Source: Omphiscola glabra (taxonomy: Eukaryota; Mollusca; Gastropoda; Lymnaeidae). Taken from it: a DNA stretch of 64,000 nucleotides. The notes under the pieces were generated by a model. The model saw nothing but the letters and a program-made list of their open reading frames with translations, ran no database searches and had not been told where the DNA came from. The stretch covers positions 30,618,347-30,682,346 of the forward strand of contig OZ024798.1 in NCBI GenBank assembly GCA_964017045.1. Reading direction: 5' to 3'. Of this stretch, positions 1 to 11,652 are shown in pieces; the first letter of the stretch is position 1, and the number at the start of each line of letters is the position of its first letter. The position numbers and the translations under genes were made by a program.

Positions 1-782
1 ACAGTGTGGCTATGGCAGCGTCAGCAGCACTGCCCCCATTCTTGGCCATTATTTCTCTGGAAGAGTTAAAGAAACCCGTAGTTAACGTGTCTGATTAACA
101 AAATTACCATATGTAAATATCTACATTTGCAATATATCTCTATTTCTTCTTCTACTTTTAGGGACCATTTAGTCCCTCAAAATTGCTTTTAAATATTTTG
201 TTTTGGTGGTTTGGGGGGGGGGGGGGTGTCTGAACTTTCTTTTAGCATAATATAGACGGCAGCATGTAACAATTTTAAGTATTTCGTCAAACTTCAATAA
301 GAAATACAAGTTTTATTCTAATGTGCAAAATTATCAACAGCACTTAAATGGTGTATTCCAAGCACTGAATTTTGTGCTCAAGATTCGCAAACATTTCAGC
401 ACCCTATTTATAACATGTGTGCACTAGAAATGTATCAAGGCTATGAGAAATATATACTTGTAATCAAAGAACATTTCCTCAATTAAATCTTATCTTTTAT
501 GGGCTGCAACTTTATAGCAAACAATTATATTTGAAATACCTTTCGAAAGGTACCCAAGAGGTATATGTGCGTCAATGTATTTTATTACATGTTAATTCTA
601 TATTTTCCTTACGTGCCGACTTGTGAACAAATGTGGGTGTTGGACGCCACAGCGGCATATCTAAAGTGACCTTCCTCCCTAAAGCCAGGTCCAGTGAAAG
701 GGGACGTCTGAACGTTCCCAATGAGGAAGGTCAAGGCTGTTGGACTGTGAGCCAAAAGCAGCGACAACAACACGAGGAACAT
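1..782 (-). CDS. GGT: GGT-C: 5' end of a third GGT gene (partial)
   Basis: Coding exon 1 (782-613) starts at the ATG at 782-780 with MFLVLLSLLLAHSPTALTFL, a signal peptide or anchor, and ends YAAVASNTHICSQVG before donor AC|gtaagg. The intron is 612-57, with acceptor ctttaactcttccag. Coding exon 2 (56-1) reads EIMAKNGGSAADAAIATL and continues past the left edge of the window. Phases match (2 in, 2 out), as in GGT-A exons 1 and 2. Alternative upstream ATG at 797-795 would add five residues. 783-837 is probably 5' UTR after an acceptor at 838-839. Nothing visible is broken, but only about 75 residues can be seen. Confidence 0.9.
57..612 (-). other. GGT-C intron 1
   Basis: AT-rich sequence between the two GT-AG boundaries, with a G run near 212-227. 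I see no other feature in it. Confidence 0.8.
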
Positions 783-945
783 ATTGCTAGGGCACAAGGT
801 GGGAACCCTCTGAGGATCGCTTCAGACGACGCTGAAACTGGAAGTAACTGAACTGTAGAAAGATTTGAAGAAATTAGGTTAACGAAAAAAAATATCTGAT
901 GAATGATTACACACACCACATAAACGGCACATACAGAGAAACAGA

Positions 946-1526
946 TCAGAAACTACACACACAGCAGGAGCTACAAACACAGCAGAAAATACACACACGA
1001 CAGAAGCTACACATACAGCAGACGCTACACACACAGCATAAGCTACACACACAGCAGGAACTACGCACACAGCAGACGCTATACACACAGCAGAAGCTAC
1101 ACACACAGCAGAAACTACGCACACAGCAGACGCTATACACACAGCAGAAGCTACACACACAGCAGAAGCTACACACACAACAGAAGCTACACACACAACA
1201 GAAGCTACACACACAACAGAAGCTACACACACAACAGAAGCTACACACACAACAGAAGCTACACACACAACAGAAGCTACACACACAACAGAAGCTACAC
1301 ACACGACAGAAGCTACACACACAACAGAAGCTACACACACAACAAAAGCTACACACACAACAAAAGCTACACACACAACAAAAGCTACACACACAACAGA
1401 AGCTACACACACAACAAAAGCTACACACGCAACAAAAGCTACACACACAACAGAAGCTACACACACAACAAAAGCTACACACACAACAGAAGCTATACAC
1501 ACAACAGAAGCTACACACACAGAACA
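946..1526. repeat. Minisatellite, 18-bp unit, about 32 copies
   Basis: The unit gaagctacacacacaaca is repeated with a few substitutions. Because 18 is a multiple of three and the unit lacks stops, long frames stay open on both strands; these are not genes. Confidence 0.97.
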
Positions 1527-2257
1527 CATGCGCACACTACACGAACCACTCACACACACCATATGAAACTACACACAAAATATCGCATACAAAGTACAAA
1601 CACGCAAGACTACAACATCAGCCAGTGTCATCACTACCCTCGTGAATTGTATACGTAGTGCACTCATTCAAATGCGTTTTATTTCCCCTATCTATATGGA
1701 AAGACAGGCCATTCCAATACTAGTTTTATAAAACCATTTTTCTAAAATTCTAAATTTATTCGTTGTTTTTTCGTCAAAAGTTCACATTTAAGACTATACT
1801 TTTTCGTTGCAATAAGTTGATTCCGTTTTTTTTTTCAAAACCTCTCTAGCAGATTTCGATGAAAACAGCAAACTATCTCCCTCCTTGGATAGCAAGAGCT
1901 GGATTTTTTTCACACACAAATGTAAACGACAGCTGCATTTGTCTCAGGGAGCCCTACCTTTTTATAGGGTCTCTTATTTCGCAGGACTTACTTTTTTTTT
2001 TTTGTACAGACGGGCAACAGCAGGCACGCAAGGCAAAGTGCCCTAACTCAAGTCAATAGCAATAACGAACTGATCCGACCATGCGTCCGTGAATTTTAAG
2101 TATGTACCAGCATAACAAATGTGTGCATGCTAATGAGCCAACAGAGTGTTCCCTGGCGTAGTCACGCGAAAGAAGTATCATTAGTTGTATGATCCTATTT
2201 CATCAGTGTTGTAAAGTAAAACCATCATTTTTTGTGTTACATTCTTTAATATTATTA
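1527..2257. other. No feature seen
   Basis: AT-rich single-copy-looking sequence with short homopolymers; no exon or transposon signature recognised. Confidence 0.5.
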
Positions 2258-2284
2258 TAGTATCATGATATTATCATGATACTA
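2258..2284. repeat. Near-perfect 27-bp palindrome
   Basis: Arms tagtatcatgata and tatcatgatacta are exact inverted copies around one central t. It lies just before the 40-bp array that starts near 2310. Confidence 0.9.
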
Positions 2285-2309
2285 AAATAATGATAAAGGA
2301 TCATCAGTA

Positions 2310-3010
2310 TTATATCAGAATAAATCATTAGTTTTGTATGCCATTAGCATTGTATCAGAATAAATCATTAGTTTTGTATGCCATTAGCATTGTATCTGAA
2401 TATATCATTAGTTTTGTATGCCATTAGCATTGTATCAGAATATATCATTAGTTTTGTATGCCATTAGCATTGTATCAGAATATATCATTAGCTTTGTATG
2501 CCATTAGCATTGTATCAGAATATATCATTAGTTTTGTATGCCATTAGCATTGTATCAGAATATATCATTAGTTTTGTATGCCATTAGCATTGTATCAGAA
2601 TATATCATTAGTTTTGTATGCCATTAGCATTGTATCAGAATATATCATTAGTTTTGTATGCCATTAGCATTGTATCAGAATATATCATTAGTTTTGTATG
2701 CCATTAGCATTGTATCAGAATATATCATTAGTTTTGTATGCCATTAGCATTGTATCAGAATATATCATTAGCTTTGTATGCCATTAGCATTGTATCAGAA
2801 TATATCATTAGTTTTGTATGCCATTAGCATTGTATCAGAATATATCATTAGTTTTGTATGCCATTAGCATTGTATCAGAATATATCATTAGTTTTGTATG
2901 CCATTAGCATTGTATCAGAATATATCATTAGTTTTGTATGCCATTAGCATTGTATCAGAATATATCATTAGTTTTGTATGCCATTAGCATTGTATCAGAA
3001 AATATCATTA
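2310..3010. repeat. Minisatellite, 40-bp unit, about 17 copies
   Basis: Units contain gttttgtatgccattagcat followed by tgtatcagaa and tatatcatta. Copies are almost identical in the middle of the array and diverge at 3000-3130. Confidence 0.97.
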
Positions 3011-3497
3011 GTTTTGAATCGTGACATGTCATGAGTGTTGTATTAGAATATAGCGTTACTTTTGTATCGTGATATATCATTAGTATTACATTGTAAATAA
3101 ACCATTCGTTTTGTATCATAAATTGTCCATAGGTTTTGTATCCGTATCGCTCTGGGGCGTACCAAGTAGAGATGGTAACGAACCGAACCCCAAACGATAA
3201 CACCGAACACGAACCCTTCTGACGAACGCAACGTAACCGAACTTCAACTTCATTGATAACATAACGAATCAAACGAACCAGTCGATAATTTATCGGAATA
3301 GAAAATGATTTTCATATCTGGTTGGTTACCATTTACACCATTAACACCATTACACTCTTTACATCAGAAATACGTATATTTTATTTAAAACTAAAACCCC
3401 ATTCAAAAAAAAAAGAATTAAAAATTTGTCACCCAAAATATTCATTTGGTTACATAATTTTGATATCAACACACTATGCGAAAAAATATTCACGGTC

Positions 3498-3500
<3 letters not shown>

Positions 3501-3545
<45 letters not shown>
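3501..3545. repeat. Poly-T run of 45
   Basis: Uninterrupted T tract on the plus strand. It could be the poly(A) tail of a minus-strand retroposon, but no body was recognised on its left. Confidence 0.9.
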
Positions 3546-3546
<1 letters not shown>

Positions 3547-3574
3547 TAATCTATTATTCACCTTAGCATCGCAC

Positions 3575-3657
3575 TCTGTCTGCCTGCCTGCCTGCCTGTC
3601 AGTCTGTCTGCCTGCCTACCTGTCAGTCTGTCTGCCTGCCTACCTGTCAGTCTGTCT
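3575..3657. repeat. Minisatellite, 24-bp unit, 3 copies
   Basis: Pyrimidine-rich units with ctgcctgcctacctgtcagt; starts as a (tgcc)n tract. Confidence 0.9.
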
Positions 3658-3659
3658 GT

Positions 3660-4215
3660 GGTGCCGAATATTGAAATAAATTTGTCGCTTCTAATAAAAG
3701 AAAAAAATTATGAAACCTTGGACACGTGTAACATTGATGACATTTTTAAATAATTCCTGATCAGATCTTACTTGTCAGCGCCGCTCTCATTGCGCACCGT
3801 GCTGCGCTCATTCCTTGATTTTTCCCCGCCGCCCCCAGTTCACAGCTGCAAGCCGCGATTAAACGGGAAGTCCTTCATTGAATCCAAATATGCCTGGTGT
3901 CAATACACGTAAAACTCTTACTAACTAGGTACCACTAGCAGTCAACCCAACGAAAACAGCATTAGTACTCGTCTCTACCCACTCTATATAGAGAGAGTCA
4001 GTGATACCAAGTATTGGTGGCTGTATGGGGCGCCATCTGGTATTATTACAATCGGTTATGCACCTGTTTCCGCGTTTTACGCCAGCAACGTGGATTTGTT
4101 TCCTGAGCCTGTATAATAAATAATTAATAAATTTAGTTCTAAACGATGATAGGTTTTTTGAATTATTATTATTTTTTTAATTACTTTATAGAAATGGTAA
4201 TGGGGCAGATAAACG
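3660..4215. other. No feature seen
   Basis: Ordinary AT-rich sequence with a short tatatagagagag motif; no gene or transposon recognised. Confidence 0.5.
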
Positions 4216-4228
4216 ACTTAGCTACGCA

Positions 4229-4560
4229 ATTGAGAACTAGCAGCTAACGATCGAAAGAAGGTCTACAACGCTTTGTAACTGAGAACTAGCAGCTAACGAT
4301 CGAAAGAAGGTCTACAACGCTTTGTAATTGAGAACTAGCAGCTAACGATCGAAAGAAGGTCTACAACGCTTTGTAATTGAGAACTAGCAGCTAATGATCG
4401 AAAGAAGGTCTACAACGCTTTGTAATTGAGAACTAGCAGCTAACGATCGAAAGAAGGTCTACAATGCTTTTTAACTGAGAACCACCAGCTAACGATCGAA
4501 AGCAGGTCTACAATGCTTTGTAACTGAGGACCACCAGCTAACGATCGAAAGAAGGTCTTA
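4229..4560. repeat. Minisatellite, 49-bp unit, about 7 copies
   Basis: Units share gagaactagcagctaacgat and end in a ctttgtaact motif. The last two copies carry gaccaccagc variants, so divergence rises toward the right edge. Confidence 0.96.
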
Positions 4561-4622
4561 CCGTCATAGTTAAACATAATCTTATAAATATAAAATCATT
4601 CTGCCAATCAGTAATATTAAAC

Positions 4623-4810
4623 CAGTGATTTTCAACCTTACTAATGCCAAGACCTTTTAATGCAGTTCCTCATGTTGTAGTGACCCCCAACCGTATCATT
4701 CTTTGCATTGCTAATTCCCAAATACGTGTTTCTGATGATCTTTGGCGAATCCTGAGTAAGGGTTGCTCGAAGCCCAGAGTGGTCGCGACCAACATGTTTG
4801 AGAACCGATG
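4623..4810. mobile_element. hAT-type MITE (CAGTGNTTNTCAACC family)
   Basis: The left end cagtgattttcaacctta, an internal cagttcctcatgttgtagtg block and the right end gtttgagaaccgatg match the widespread hAT-Charlie-like MITE whose ends read CAGTGGTTCTCAACC. The flanking octamers tattaaac and tatcaaag agree at 6 of 8 positions, as expected of an old target duplication. The open frame across it is not a gene. Confidence 0.75.
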
Positions 4811-5407
4811 TATCAAAGCAATTGTAGAATGATGAAGGCGTTATTGGCGTCCACTCTATAAAACTCAGTGTAATTTATTATGTAGGGTTGTATGCAGTTA
4901 ATGAATCGGTTTATAACAAGAAAGCTAAAATAGGGATTTCAACCAAATGGCTTGACGATGCTGCTATATACAATCATTTTTTTTCTCCGAAATTGGTGCT
5001 TAAATGAAGTTTTTCAATGCGCTTTTTAAAGGTACATCAAAATAACGCCTCCTAACTACTAGTATCACCCTTTTTTTTAAAAGGTTTGAAACCTGAACCT
5101 ATGGTTGAAAACGGGATCAGTGGAGTATCTGAAAAAATGGGTGGTTTGGGGGGGGGGGGCAAAAAGATCGACAGTACTTTTGGTAATTTTTGTTTATGTT
5201 AATTACCAATGGGTGGGCGCAATTTATGAGTATAGCAATGTCTCAAGGTACAATTTGTTACACACAGAACAATTTGTTACACACAGAACAATTTCAGTCC
5301 ATAGTTGACTTCTCTTTTCTTTTTCATTAATCAAATTATGTAATGTTGAACATTCATTATAAACTATTTAAATACTAAACAAAATATGACACAAACTTAG
5401 GTGTACA

Positions 5408-5570
5408 CTGGCATTAGAGGAAAGCACGGCAGAGTTGCAGAGAAACGCGATGCAAGTACTGGCATCAGAGGAAAGCACGGCAGAGTTGCAGAGAAACGCG
5501 ATGCAAGCACTGGCATCAGATGAAAGCACTGCAGAGTTGCAGAGAAACGCGATGCAAGAAGCTGAAGCTT
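5408..5570. repeat. Minisatellite, 51-bp unit, 3 copies
   Basis: Units share actggcatcagaggaaagca. The unit is a multiple of three, so it opens a false frame on the minus strand. Confidence 0.95.
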
Positions 5571-5994
5571 GACAAATAGATTCGTTGCAAATGACAAGAC
5601 ATTCTATTCAACATCACCCCCCAAAATTAGTTTTCTTTTTTCCTTCGATTTCAAGGGGAATATGAAGGAAATATCATGACTCCGATTTCAAACAAATTAT
5701 AGCTAGTTCCTTTGGTGCGTAAAAGTTTCTCTAGTTACCCTGAAATAATTGGTGATATAAATCGGGTGTGTAAAGGTGGGTGGGTCATTAGAATATTAAT
5801 ATAGTTCAGGGGCGTGGAAAAAATGTGCGGTTGCGAGCCTTTTGGGTGGGGGAGCACTAACTGGGATTCTTATAGATATAAATGTATAATGATAATAAAT
5901 TACCCCATCAAGTCCATGACAGGTCACGTTATCGTGATAAAAAACGAGCAACAAAAATGTAGTATCTGAAACCACACGGGATAATTTCCCCGTC

Positions 5995-6665
5995 TCCTCA
6001 AAAATGGAGAAACTAGACAAAGAGCTCGAAAAAGCACTTGATGACCTTGCTGGTGAGAAGTGCTATAAGGATTGACGACATTCCTCCGTTAGTGTCAAAA
6101 AATGTAAAACCAATAATATTTCAGCTTTTACTTGAGCTCCTCTGTTTGTGTTGGTAAGCAGGATACATTCCACGGGACACGAGAGACGCGAACATCGCAA
6201 CATTGAACGAAAATAAGAGTGACCGTAGCAATTGTAATAATTACCGAGGACTTTCTCTCCTCGACTCAGTTGGAAAGACATGTTCCCGTGTTGCGATTGC
6301 AGAGTCTGGCTAACAACATCTACCCAAAGTCCCCATGGGGCTTCCGGTGTGGTCGTTCAACTATAGACATATTCTCCTTACGTCAGTTGCAAGAGAAGTT
6401 TGGTGAACAGTATATACTTCTTTACATTGTTTCATAGATCTGACGAAAGCATTTGATTTAGTCAGCCGGAGCTGCCTGTTCAGTATCTGGCGCAAAATAG
6501 GTTGTCCTCACACTACTACTCACAATCGTACAGTTATTGCCCGAAAATATGCACAACCAACACAGTAACTTTTAATGGTGCGTTCTCTGAGACATTCCCT
6601 GCCAATAGCGGAGTGCAACAATGCTGCGTATTGGCATCAAAGCTCTTCTCAATTTCCTTCTAATT
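5995..6665 (+). mobile_element. Non-LTR retrotransposon reverse-transcriptase relic
   Basis: With frame changes the plus strand reads EKLDKELEKALDDLAGEK, ELLCLCW, RDANIATL, SDRSNCNNYRGLSLLDSVGK, GFRCGRSTID, SLRQLQEKFGEQ, then DLTKAFDLVSRS. This is the fingers-palm part of a LINE reverse transcriptase (NNYRGISLL and DLTKAFD blocks). The FADD catalytic block is not reached: the copy stops abruptly near 6665. Several stops and frameshifts show it is dead. Confidence 0.88.
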
Positions 6666-6689
6666 ATAAAAGTGTTGGACTGCGATAAA

Positions 6690-6775
6690 GCTTTAAAATA
6701 GATTAAATAGACACGAACAATCTGTGTCGATAGACACGAACAATCTGTGTCGCTAGACACGAACAATTTGTGTCG
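6690..6775. repeat. Minisatellite, about 23-bp unit, 3-4 copies
   Basis: Each unit contains gacacgaacaatctgtgtc, itself a short inverted repeat (gacac and gtgtc arms). Confidence 0.9.
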
Positions 6776-6816
6776 CTATAACAATATATATTGAGCTTTA
6801 ATAATAATTTTACATT

Positions 6817-6957
6817 ACAAATAATTAAACGTTTCGGCACTTGCCTTCATCAGTACAAGGCATACAAATAATTAAACGTTTCGGCACTTGCCTTCATCAG
6901 TACAAGGCATACAAATAATTAAACGTTTCGGCACTTGCCTTCATCAGTACAAGACAT
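6817..6957 (-). ncRNA. Tandem triplet with hammerhead-ribozyme-like core
   Basis: Three 47-bp units. On the minus strand each reads CTGATGA, then AGGC-AAGT-GCC, then GAAAC, the two invariant boxes of the hammerhead ribozyme around a GGC/GCC stem II. A GTA then follows at the distance of a cleavage triplet, and UGC-CUU-GUA could form a 3-bp stem I leading into the next CTGATGA. Penelope-like elements and retrozymes are known to carry tandem hammerheads with a very short stem III. Points against: an extra A before stem II, a very weak stem I, and opposite strand to the GIY-YIG relic at 7131. Activity is unproven. Confidence 0.5.
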
Positions 6958-7110
6958 ACAAATAAGTATTAATCAAATTTACATAATATATATAGAGAGA
7001 GATAAATCCTACCTAAAAAATAGAAAACCAGACAGAAACAAGGTAAAGAAAAAGGAAGAATGAAAAGGAAATGACTTGAAGTAAAATTTAAAAGCCCGAT
7101 CAGGAAAAAA

Positions 7111-7249
7111 GACATCGCAGTTACGTAAAATTGTGGATTTGGTTTATCCCGTATGGAGTTAACGTGCCAAATCTTGATATTAATTTATTCTCCATATGGA
7201 TCATATCCGTTGTGTTACTAGTATCCAGTATACCAGTAACTGCGATGTC
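7111..7249. repeat. Inverted repeat, 14-bp perfect arms
   Basis: gacatcgcagttac (7111-7124) and gtaactgcgatgtc (7236-7249) are exact inverted copies, with weaker pairing inside (cgtatggag and ctccatatgg). It sits at the left edge of the GIY-YIG relic and may be part of its terminal structure. Confidence 0.7.
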
Positions 7250-7602
7250 AAAAATGCCATCAAGTCGCAACGTGATTTACACCATCCTTTGTAAAAAGTG
7301 TGGTAAATTACACTTAGGAGAGACAGGCCGTCGCCTTGGAGACCGATTTAGAGAACACCTCTATAATATAAATGATCAGGCTCTCTGTCCGGTCTCCAAA
7401 CATTTCAACATCACCAACCATGATCAGGCAGGTCGGCTTAGTACGGTCCTATATCGTAGTGAAGTGTGGACCACATATGCCAGTCATGAGCGGAAACTCA
7501 ATAGCCTCTAACGAAGATGTCTGCGTCAAAGTTTGCGAACTCGGTGGCAACACAAAGTGCCTAACACAGAGGTCTTGGGACACGCCAGTTCTCCGCTCTT
7601 AG
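7131..7602 (+). mobile_element. GIY-YIG endonuclease relic (Penelope-like element)
   Basis: From about 7264 the frame reads NVIYTILCKKCGKLHLGETG, RRLGDRFREHL, then PVSKHFNITNHD. This is the GIY-YIG nuclease as found at the C-terminus of Penelope-like retroelements (GETGR..GDRFREH block, conserved Arg and His). A frame change near 7440-7500 and the lack of any adjacent reverse transcriptase show a truncated copy. The first 40 codons are not nuclease-like. Confidence 0.8.
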
Positions 7603-7814
7603 CAATTGGCGCCTTCGCTAGTTAGGCCTTGTAAAGAGAATAAAGGAAGGTCGTATTCCAAAGATCTCCCGTATGGCGGGTTGACAGACGTGGCAAGACT
7701 TATTGTACTGCCGCGGCTGGGATTGAAGAATTCTTTAAACAAGAACACGAAGGAATCCAACGCTGACATCAATGAAAGGGAGATCGTAGTCAAATATTTC
7801 ATTGTCTAATATAG

Positions 7815-8012
7815 TCCAATGACCAATAATCCGATGGCCAATATTCCGATGGCAAATATTCCAATGGCCAATATTCCGATGGCAAATATTTCGATGGCCA
7901 ATAGTCCGATGGCAAATATTTCGATGGCCAATACTCCGATGGCAAATACCCAGATGTCTAATATTTTCAGTTTGGCCAATATTCCGATGGAAAATTCCGA
8001 TGGCAAATATGC
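7815..8012. repeat. Minisatellite, 15-bp unit, about 12 copies
   Basis: The unit alternates ccgatggcaaatatt and ccgatggccaatatt. Both strands stay open through it without coding meaning. Confidence 0.95.
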
Positions 8013-8211
8013 CAACAATACTGACTAGTGTTGTTTATGCGATATGTTTATTTCAATTAACTCAAACGCTGAATGGTTCATTGTACACTATGAGTTTATT
8101 TCACTGTACTACAACATCCACTTGATCCATGCACAACAAAGTCGCTACTTAAGTACACCCAGCAGAAAATATCTGTCAAAAAAGCCCACAGCGAATCTAA
8201 CCAAAATACTA

Positions 8212-8245
8212 TTCTCTCTCTCTCCTTCTCTCTCGTTCACTCCCC

Positions 8246-8287
<42 letters not shown>

Positions 8288-8290
8288 CCC
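8212..8290. repeat. (CT)n-(CA)n microsatellite
   Basis: A tctctc tract passes directly into an acacac tract. Confidence 0.95.
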
Positions 8291-8473
8291 TCCCACTAGC
8301 TCACCCTGACGCTCAAAATCGGTCTATCTCTTTATAACCCCCAAAAATCCATGCCCTCGTCCTTGACATGACAAGAGGTCACACCCGTTCATTAAACTTG
8401 ACTGTCAACATCACCATACGTACTGCACCTCTGATTCCATGACCGTGGCAATCTTTGTTTTGCAACGTTCTCG

Positions 8474-8796
8474 CTGGCGAACAGCAGTGTATGAAGGAGT
8501 AAAACCTGGCGAACAGCAGTGTATGAAGGAGTAAAACCCGGCGAACAGCAGTGTATGAAGGAGTAAAACCCGGCGAACAGCAGTGTATGAAGTAGTAAAA
8601 CCCGGCGAACAGCAGTGTATGAAGGAGTAAAACCCGGCGAACAGCAGTGTATGAATGAGTAAAACCCGGCGAACAGCAGTGTATGAAGTAGTAAAACCCG
8701 GCGAACAGCAGTGTATGAAGTAGTAAAACCCGGCGAACAGCAGTGTATGAAGTAGTAAAACCCGGCGAACAGCAGTGTATGAAGGAGTCAAACAGA
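8474..8796. repeat. Minisatellite, 32-bp unit, about 10 copies
   Basis: Units share ggcgaacagcagtgtatgaa followed by gagtaaaaccc variants. The minus-strand frame across it is an artefact. Confidence 0.97.
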
Positions 8797-8926
8797 CAGA
8801 AGTTGCTAGAAACATTAATGGAAGCCCTTGCAGCAAAAAGAGCATTACGGAAAAGCTAATTTAACGTGACGTCGAGTTTTTTCTGCGCAAGTGCAGTCCG
8901 AGACTGTGATTCCAGGACCGCCACTG

Positions 8927-9023
8927 TAAGCCATTTGATGAAATTGTATAGAAGCCATTTGATGAAATTGTATAGAAGTCATTTGATGAAATTGTATAGA
9001 AGCCATTTGATGAAATTGTATAG
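8927..9023. repeat. Minisatellite, 23-bp unit, 4 copies
   Basis: Unit core catttgatgaaattgtatag. Confidence 0.95.
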
Positions 9024-9074
9024 CAAGTTCATCGTCTCACCAAGACGAAAAGATGCCATATATATATATATATC

Positions 9075-9412
9075 TTAGTCGGCCCTAGGCAGTATCTGAG
9101 TCGGCCCTAGGCAGTATCTTAGTCGGCCCTAGGCAGTATCTTAGTCGGCCATAGGCAGTTTCTCAGTCAGCCCTAGGCAGTATCTCAGTCGGCCATAGGC
9201 AGTATCTCAGTCGGCCATAGGCAGTATCTCAGTCGGGCATAGGCAGTATCTCAGTCGGCCCTAGGCAGTATCTCAGTCGGGCATAGGCAGTATCTCAGTC
9301 GGTCATAGGCAGTATCTCAGTCGGGCATAGGCATAGGCAGTATCTCAGTCGGGCATAGGCAGTATCTCAGTCGGGCATAGGCATTATCTCAGTCGGCCAT
9401 GGCAGTATCTCT
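9075..9412. repeat. Minisatellite, 22-bp unit, about 15 copies
   Basis: Unit core agtcggccctaggcagtatc with ccata and gcata variants that cluster toward the right. Confidence 0.96.
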
Positions 9413-10290
9413 TCAACATTTTTCTTTTCGTTGATGCAATAGAAATAAATTGTTCATAAAAATGATGCAATAAACATACGTTATTAAGGATATATGATAT
9501 TACTAGCTCATATATACAATCTTATAAGATATTACTAAGCCCACTTATACACCTGAATACTTGACTAGATGGGTGCACAATTTTCAGTACAATTAACATT
9601 GGATGAACTTTGTTATTTTGAGCACACTTTTTTGTAATTAGATATATATTTGCTATAAAAAATACATTCTGTGCAAAACCAGATATCGTTTGGCCACACA
9701 TATTGTTTGGCGTTAGGGATGCTCACTAACCTTGGCCATTGACTGAGCGAGACTTAAAATTGAGCGAAGGGGGGGGTACATTGTCATTGCCCTGGTGAAT
9801 CAAATTTTCAATGAAAATACACACAGTTATAAATAAACATGTATATTTTTGATCGCTTGATAAATTATTGTTGAACTATTTCTACAATTCGAACTAACTA
9901 GAATGATAATATAGACGCGATATGTAGTATTTTTTAAACGTACTAAAATCTTAACCTGTTAATACGAATAAACTGACAATGTCACATAAACGATTACTTA
10001 TAAAAATATAACACTCCTGTGACATATTGGATACTTCCAAACACCCAATATTACTGAGTAGAAGAAGACAGATGTTTGGTAACCAATGTGTACTTTAAGT
10101 TAGTGGTTCGAATTGTACGCGGACAGATAGCATTCGCATAATTCCAAATGTACTGGACCCAATCTCATTCGCCGACCAAGGGCTATGTGACCTCAATGCG
10201 TTTTCAGTATTGTCATAATTTAAAGGAATTTAACATTTGTATTCTTTTTCTTTACTGCCTATTTGATTATCATTCATCTTTTTTGAACCC
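9413..10290. other. No feature seen
   Basis: AT-rich sequence with one G run near 9770; no exon or transposon end recognised. Confidence 0.5.
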
Positions 10291-11652
10291 GATTAACAGA
10301 TCGCACCGTTTGGGTACATTCATCCGATTAACAGATCGCACCGTTTGGGTACATTCATCCGATTAACAGATCGCACCGTTTGGGTACATTCATTCGATTA
10401 ACAGATCGCACCGTTTGGGTACATTCATCCGATTAACAGATCGCATCGTTTGGGTACATTCATCCGATTAACAGATCGCATCGTTTGGGTACATTCATCC
10501 GATTAACAGATCGCACCGTTTGGGTACATTCATCCGATTAACAGATCGCACCGTTTGGGTACATTCATTCGATTAACAGATCGCACCGTTTGGGTACATT
10601 CATCCGATTAACAGATCGCATCGTTTGGGTACATTCATCCGATTAACAGATCGCATCGTTTGGGTACATTCATCCGATTAACAGATCGCATCGTTTGGGT
10701 ACATTCATCCGATTAACAGATCGCATCGTTTGGGTAAATTCATCCGATTAACAGATCGCATCGTTTGGGTACATTCATCCGATTAACAGATCGCATCGTT
10801 TGGGTACATTCATCCGATTAACAGATCGCATCGTTTGGGTACATTCATCCGATTAACAGATCGCATCGTTTGGGTACATTCATCCGATTAACAGATCGCA
10901 CCGTTTGGGTACATTCATCCGATTAACAGATCGCACCGTTTGGGTACATTCATTCGATTAACAGATCGCACCGTTTGGGTACATTCATCCGATTAACAGA
11001 TCGCACCGTTTGGGTACATTCATCCGATTAACAGATCGCAACGTTTGGGTACATTGATCCGATTAACAGATCGCATCGTTTGGGTACATTCATCCGATTA
11101 AGAGATCGCATCGTTTGGGTACATTCATCCGATTAACAGATCGCACCGTTTGGGTACATTCATCCGATTAACAGATCACATCGTTTGGGTACATTCATCC
11201 GATTAACAGATCGCATCGTTTGGGTACATTCATCCGATTAACAGATCGCATCGTTTGTGTACATTCATCCGATTAACAGACCGCATCGTTTGGGTACATT
11301 CATCCGATTAACAGATCGCACCGTTTGGGTACATTCATCCGATTAACAGATCGCAACGTTTGGTTACATTCATCCGATTAACAGATCGCACCGTGTGGGT
11401 ACATTCATCCGATTAACAGATCGCACCGTTTGGGTACATTCATTCGATTAACAGATCGCATCGTTTGGGTACATTCATCCGATTAACAGATCGCACCGTT
11501 TGGGTACATTCATCCGATTAACAGATCGCAACGTTTGGGTACATTCATCCGATTAACAGATCGCATCGTTTGGGTACATTCATCCGATTAACAGATCGCA
11601 TCGTTTGGGTACATTCATCCGATTAACAGATCGCACCGTTTGGGTACATTCA
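10291..11652. repeat. Satellite array, 35-bp unit, about 39 copies
   Basis: Unit core gattaacagatcgcaccgtt followed by tgggtacattcatcc. Copies differ mainly at one C/T/A site (cgcaccg, cgcatcg, cgcaacg) and by a cattcg variant that recurs in similar neighbourhoods, which suggests block duplications. The array resumes at 12233 after a GC-rich insertion. Confidence 0.98.

Noticed and set aside
899..1645. 248-codon plus-strand frame and 227-codon minus-strand frame over the 18-bp array
   Set aside because: The unit length is a multiple of three and contains no stop, so both strands are open by construction. There is no non-repeat domain.
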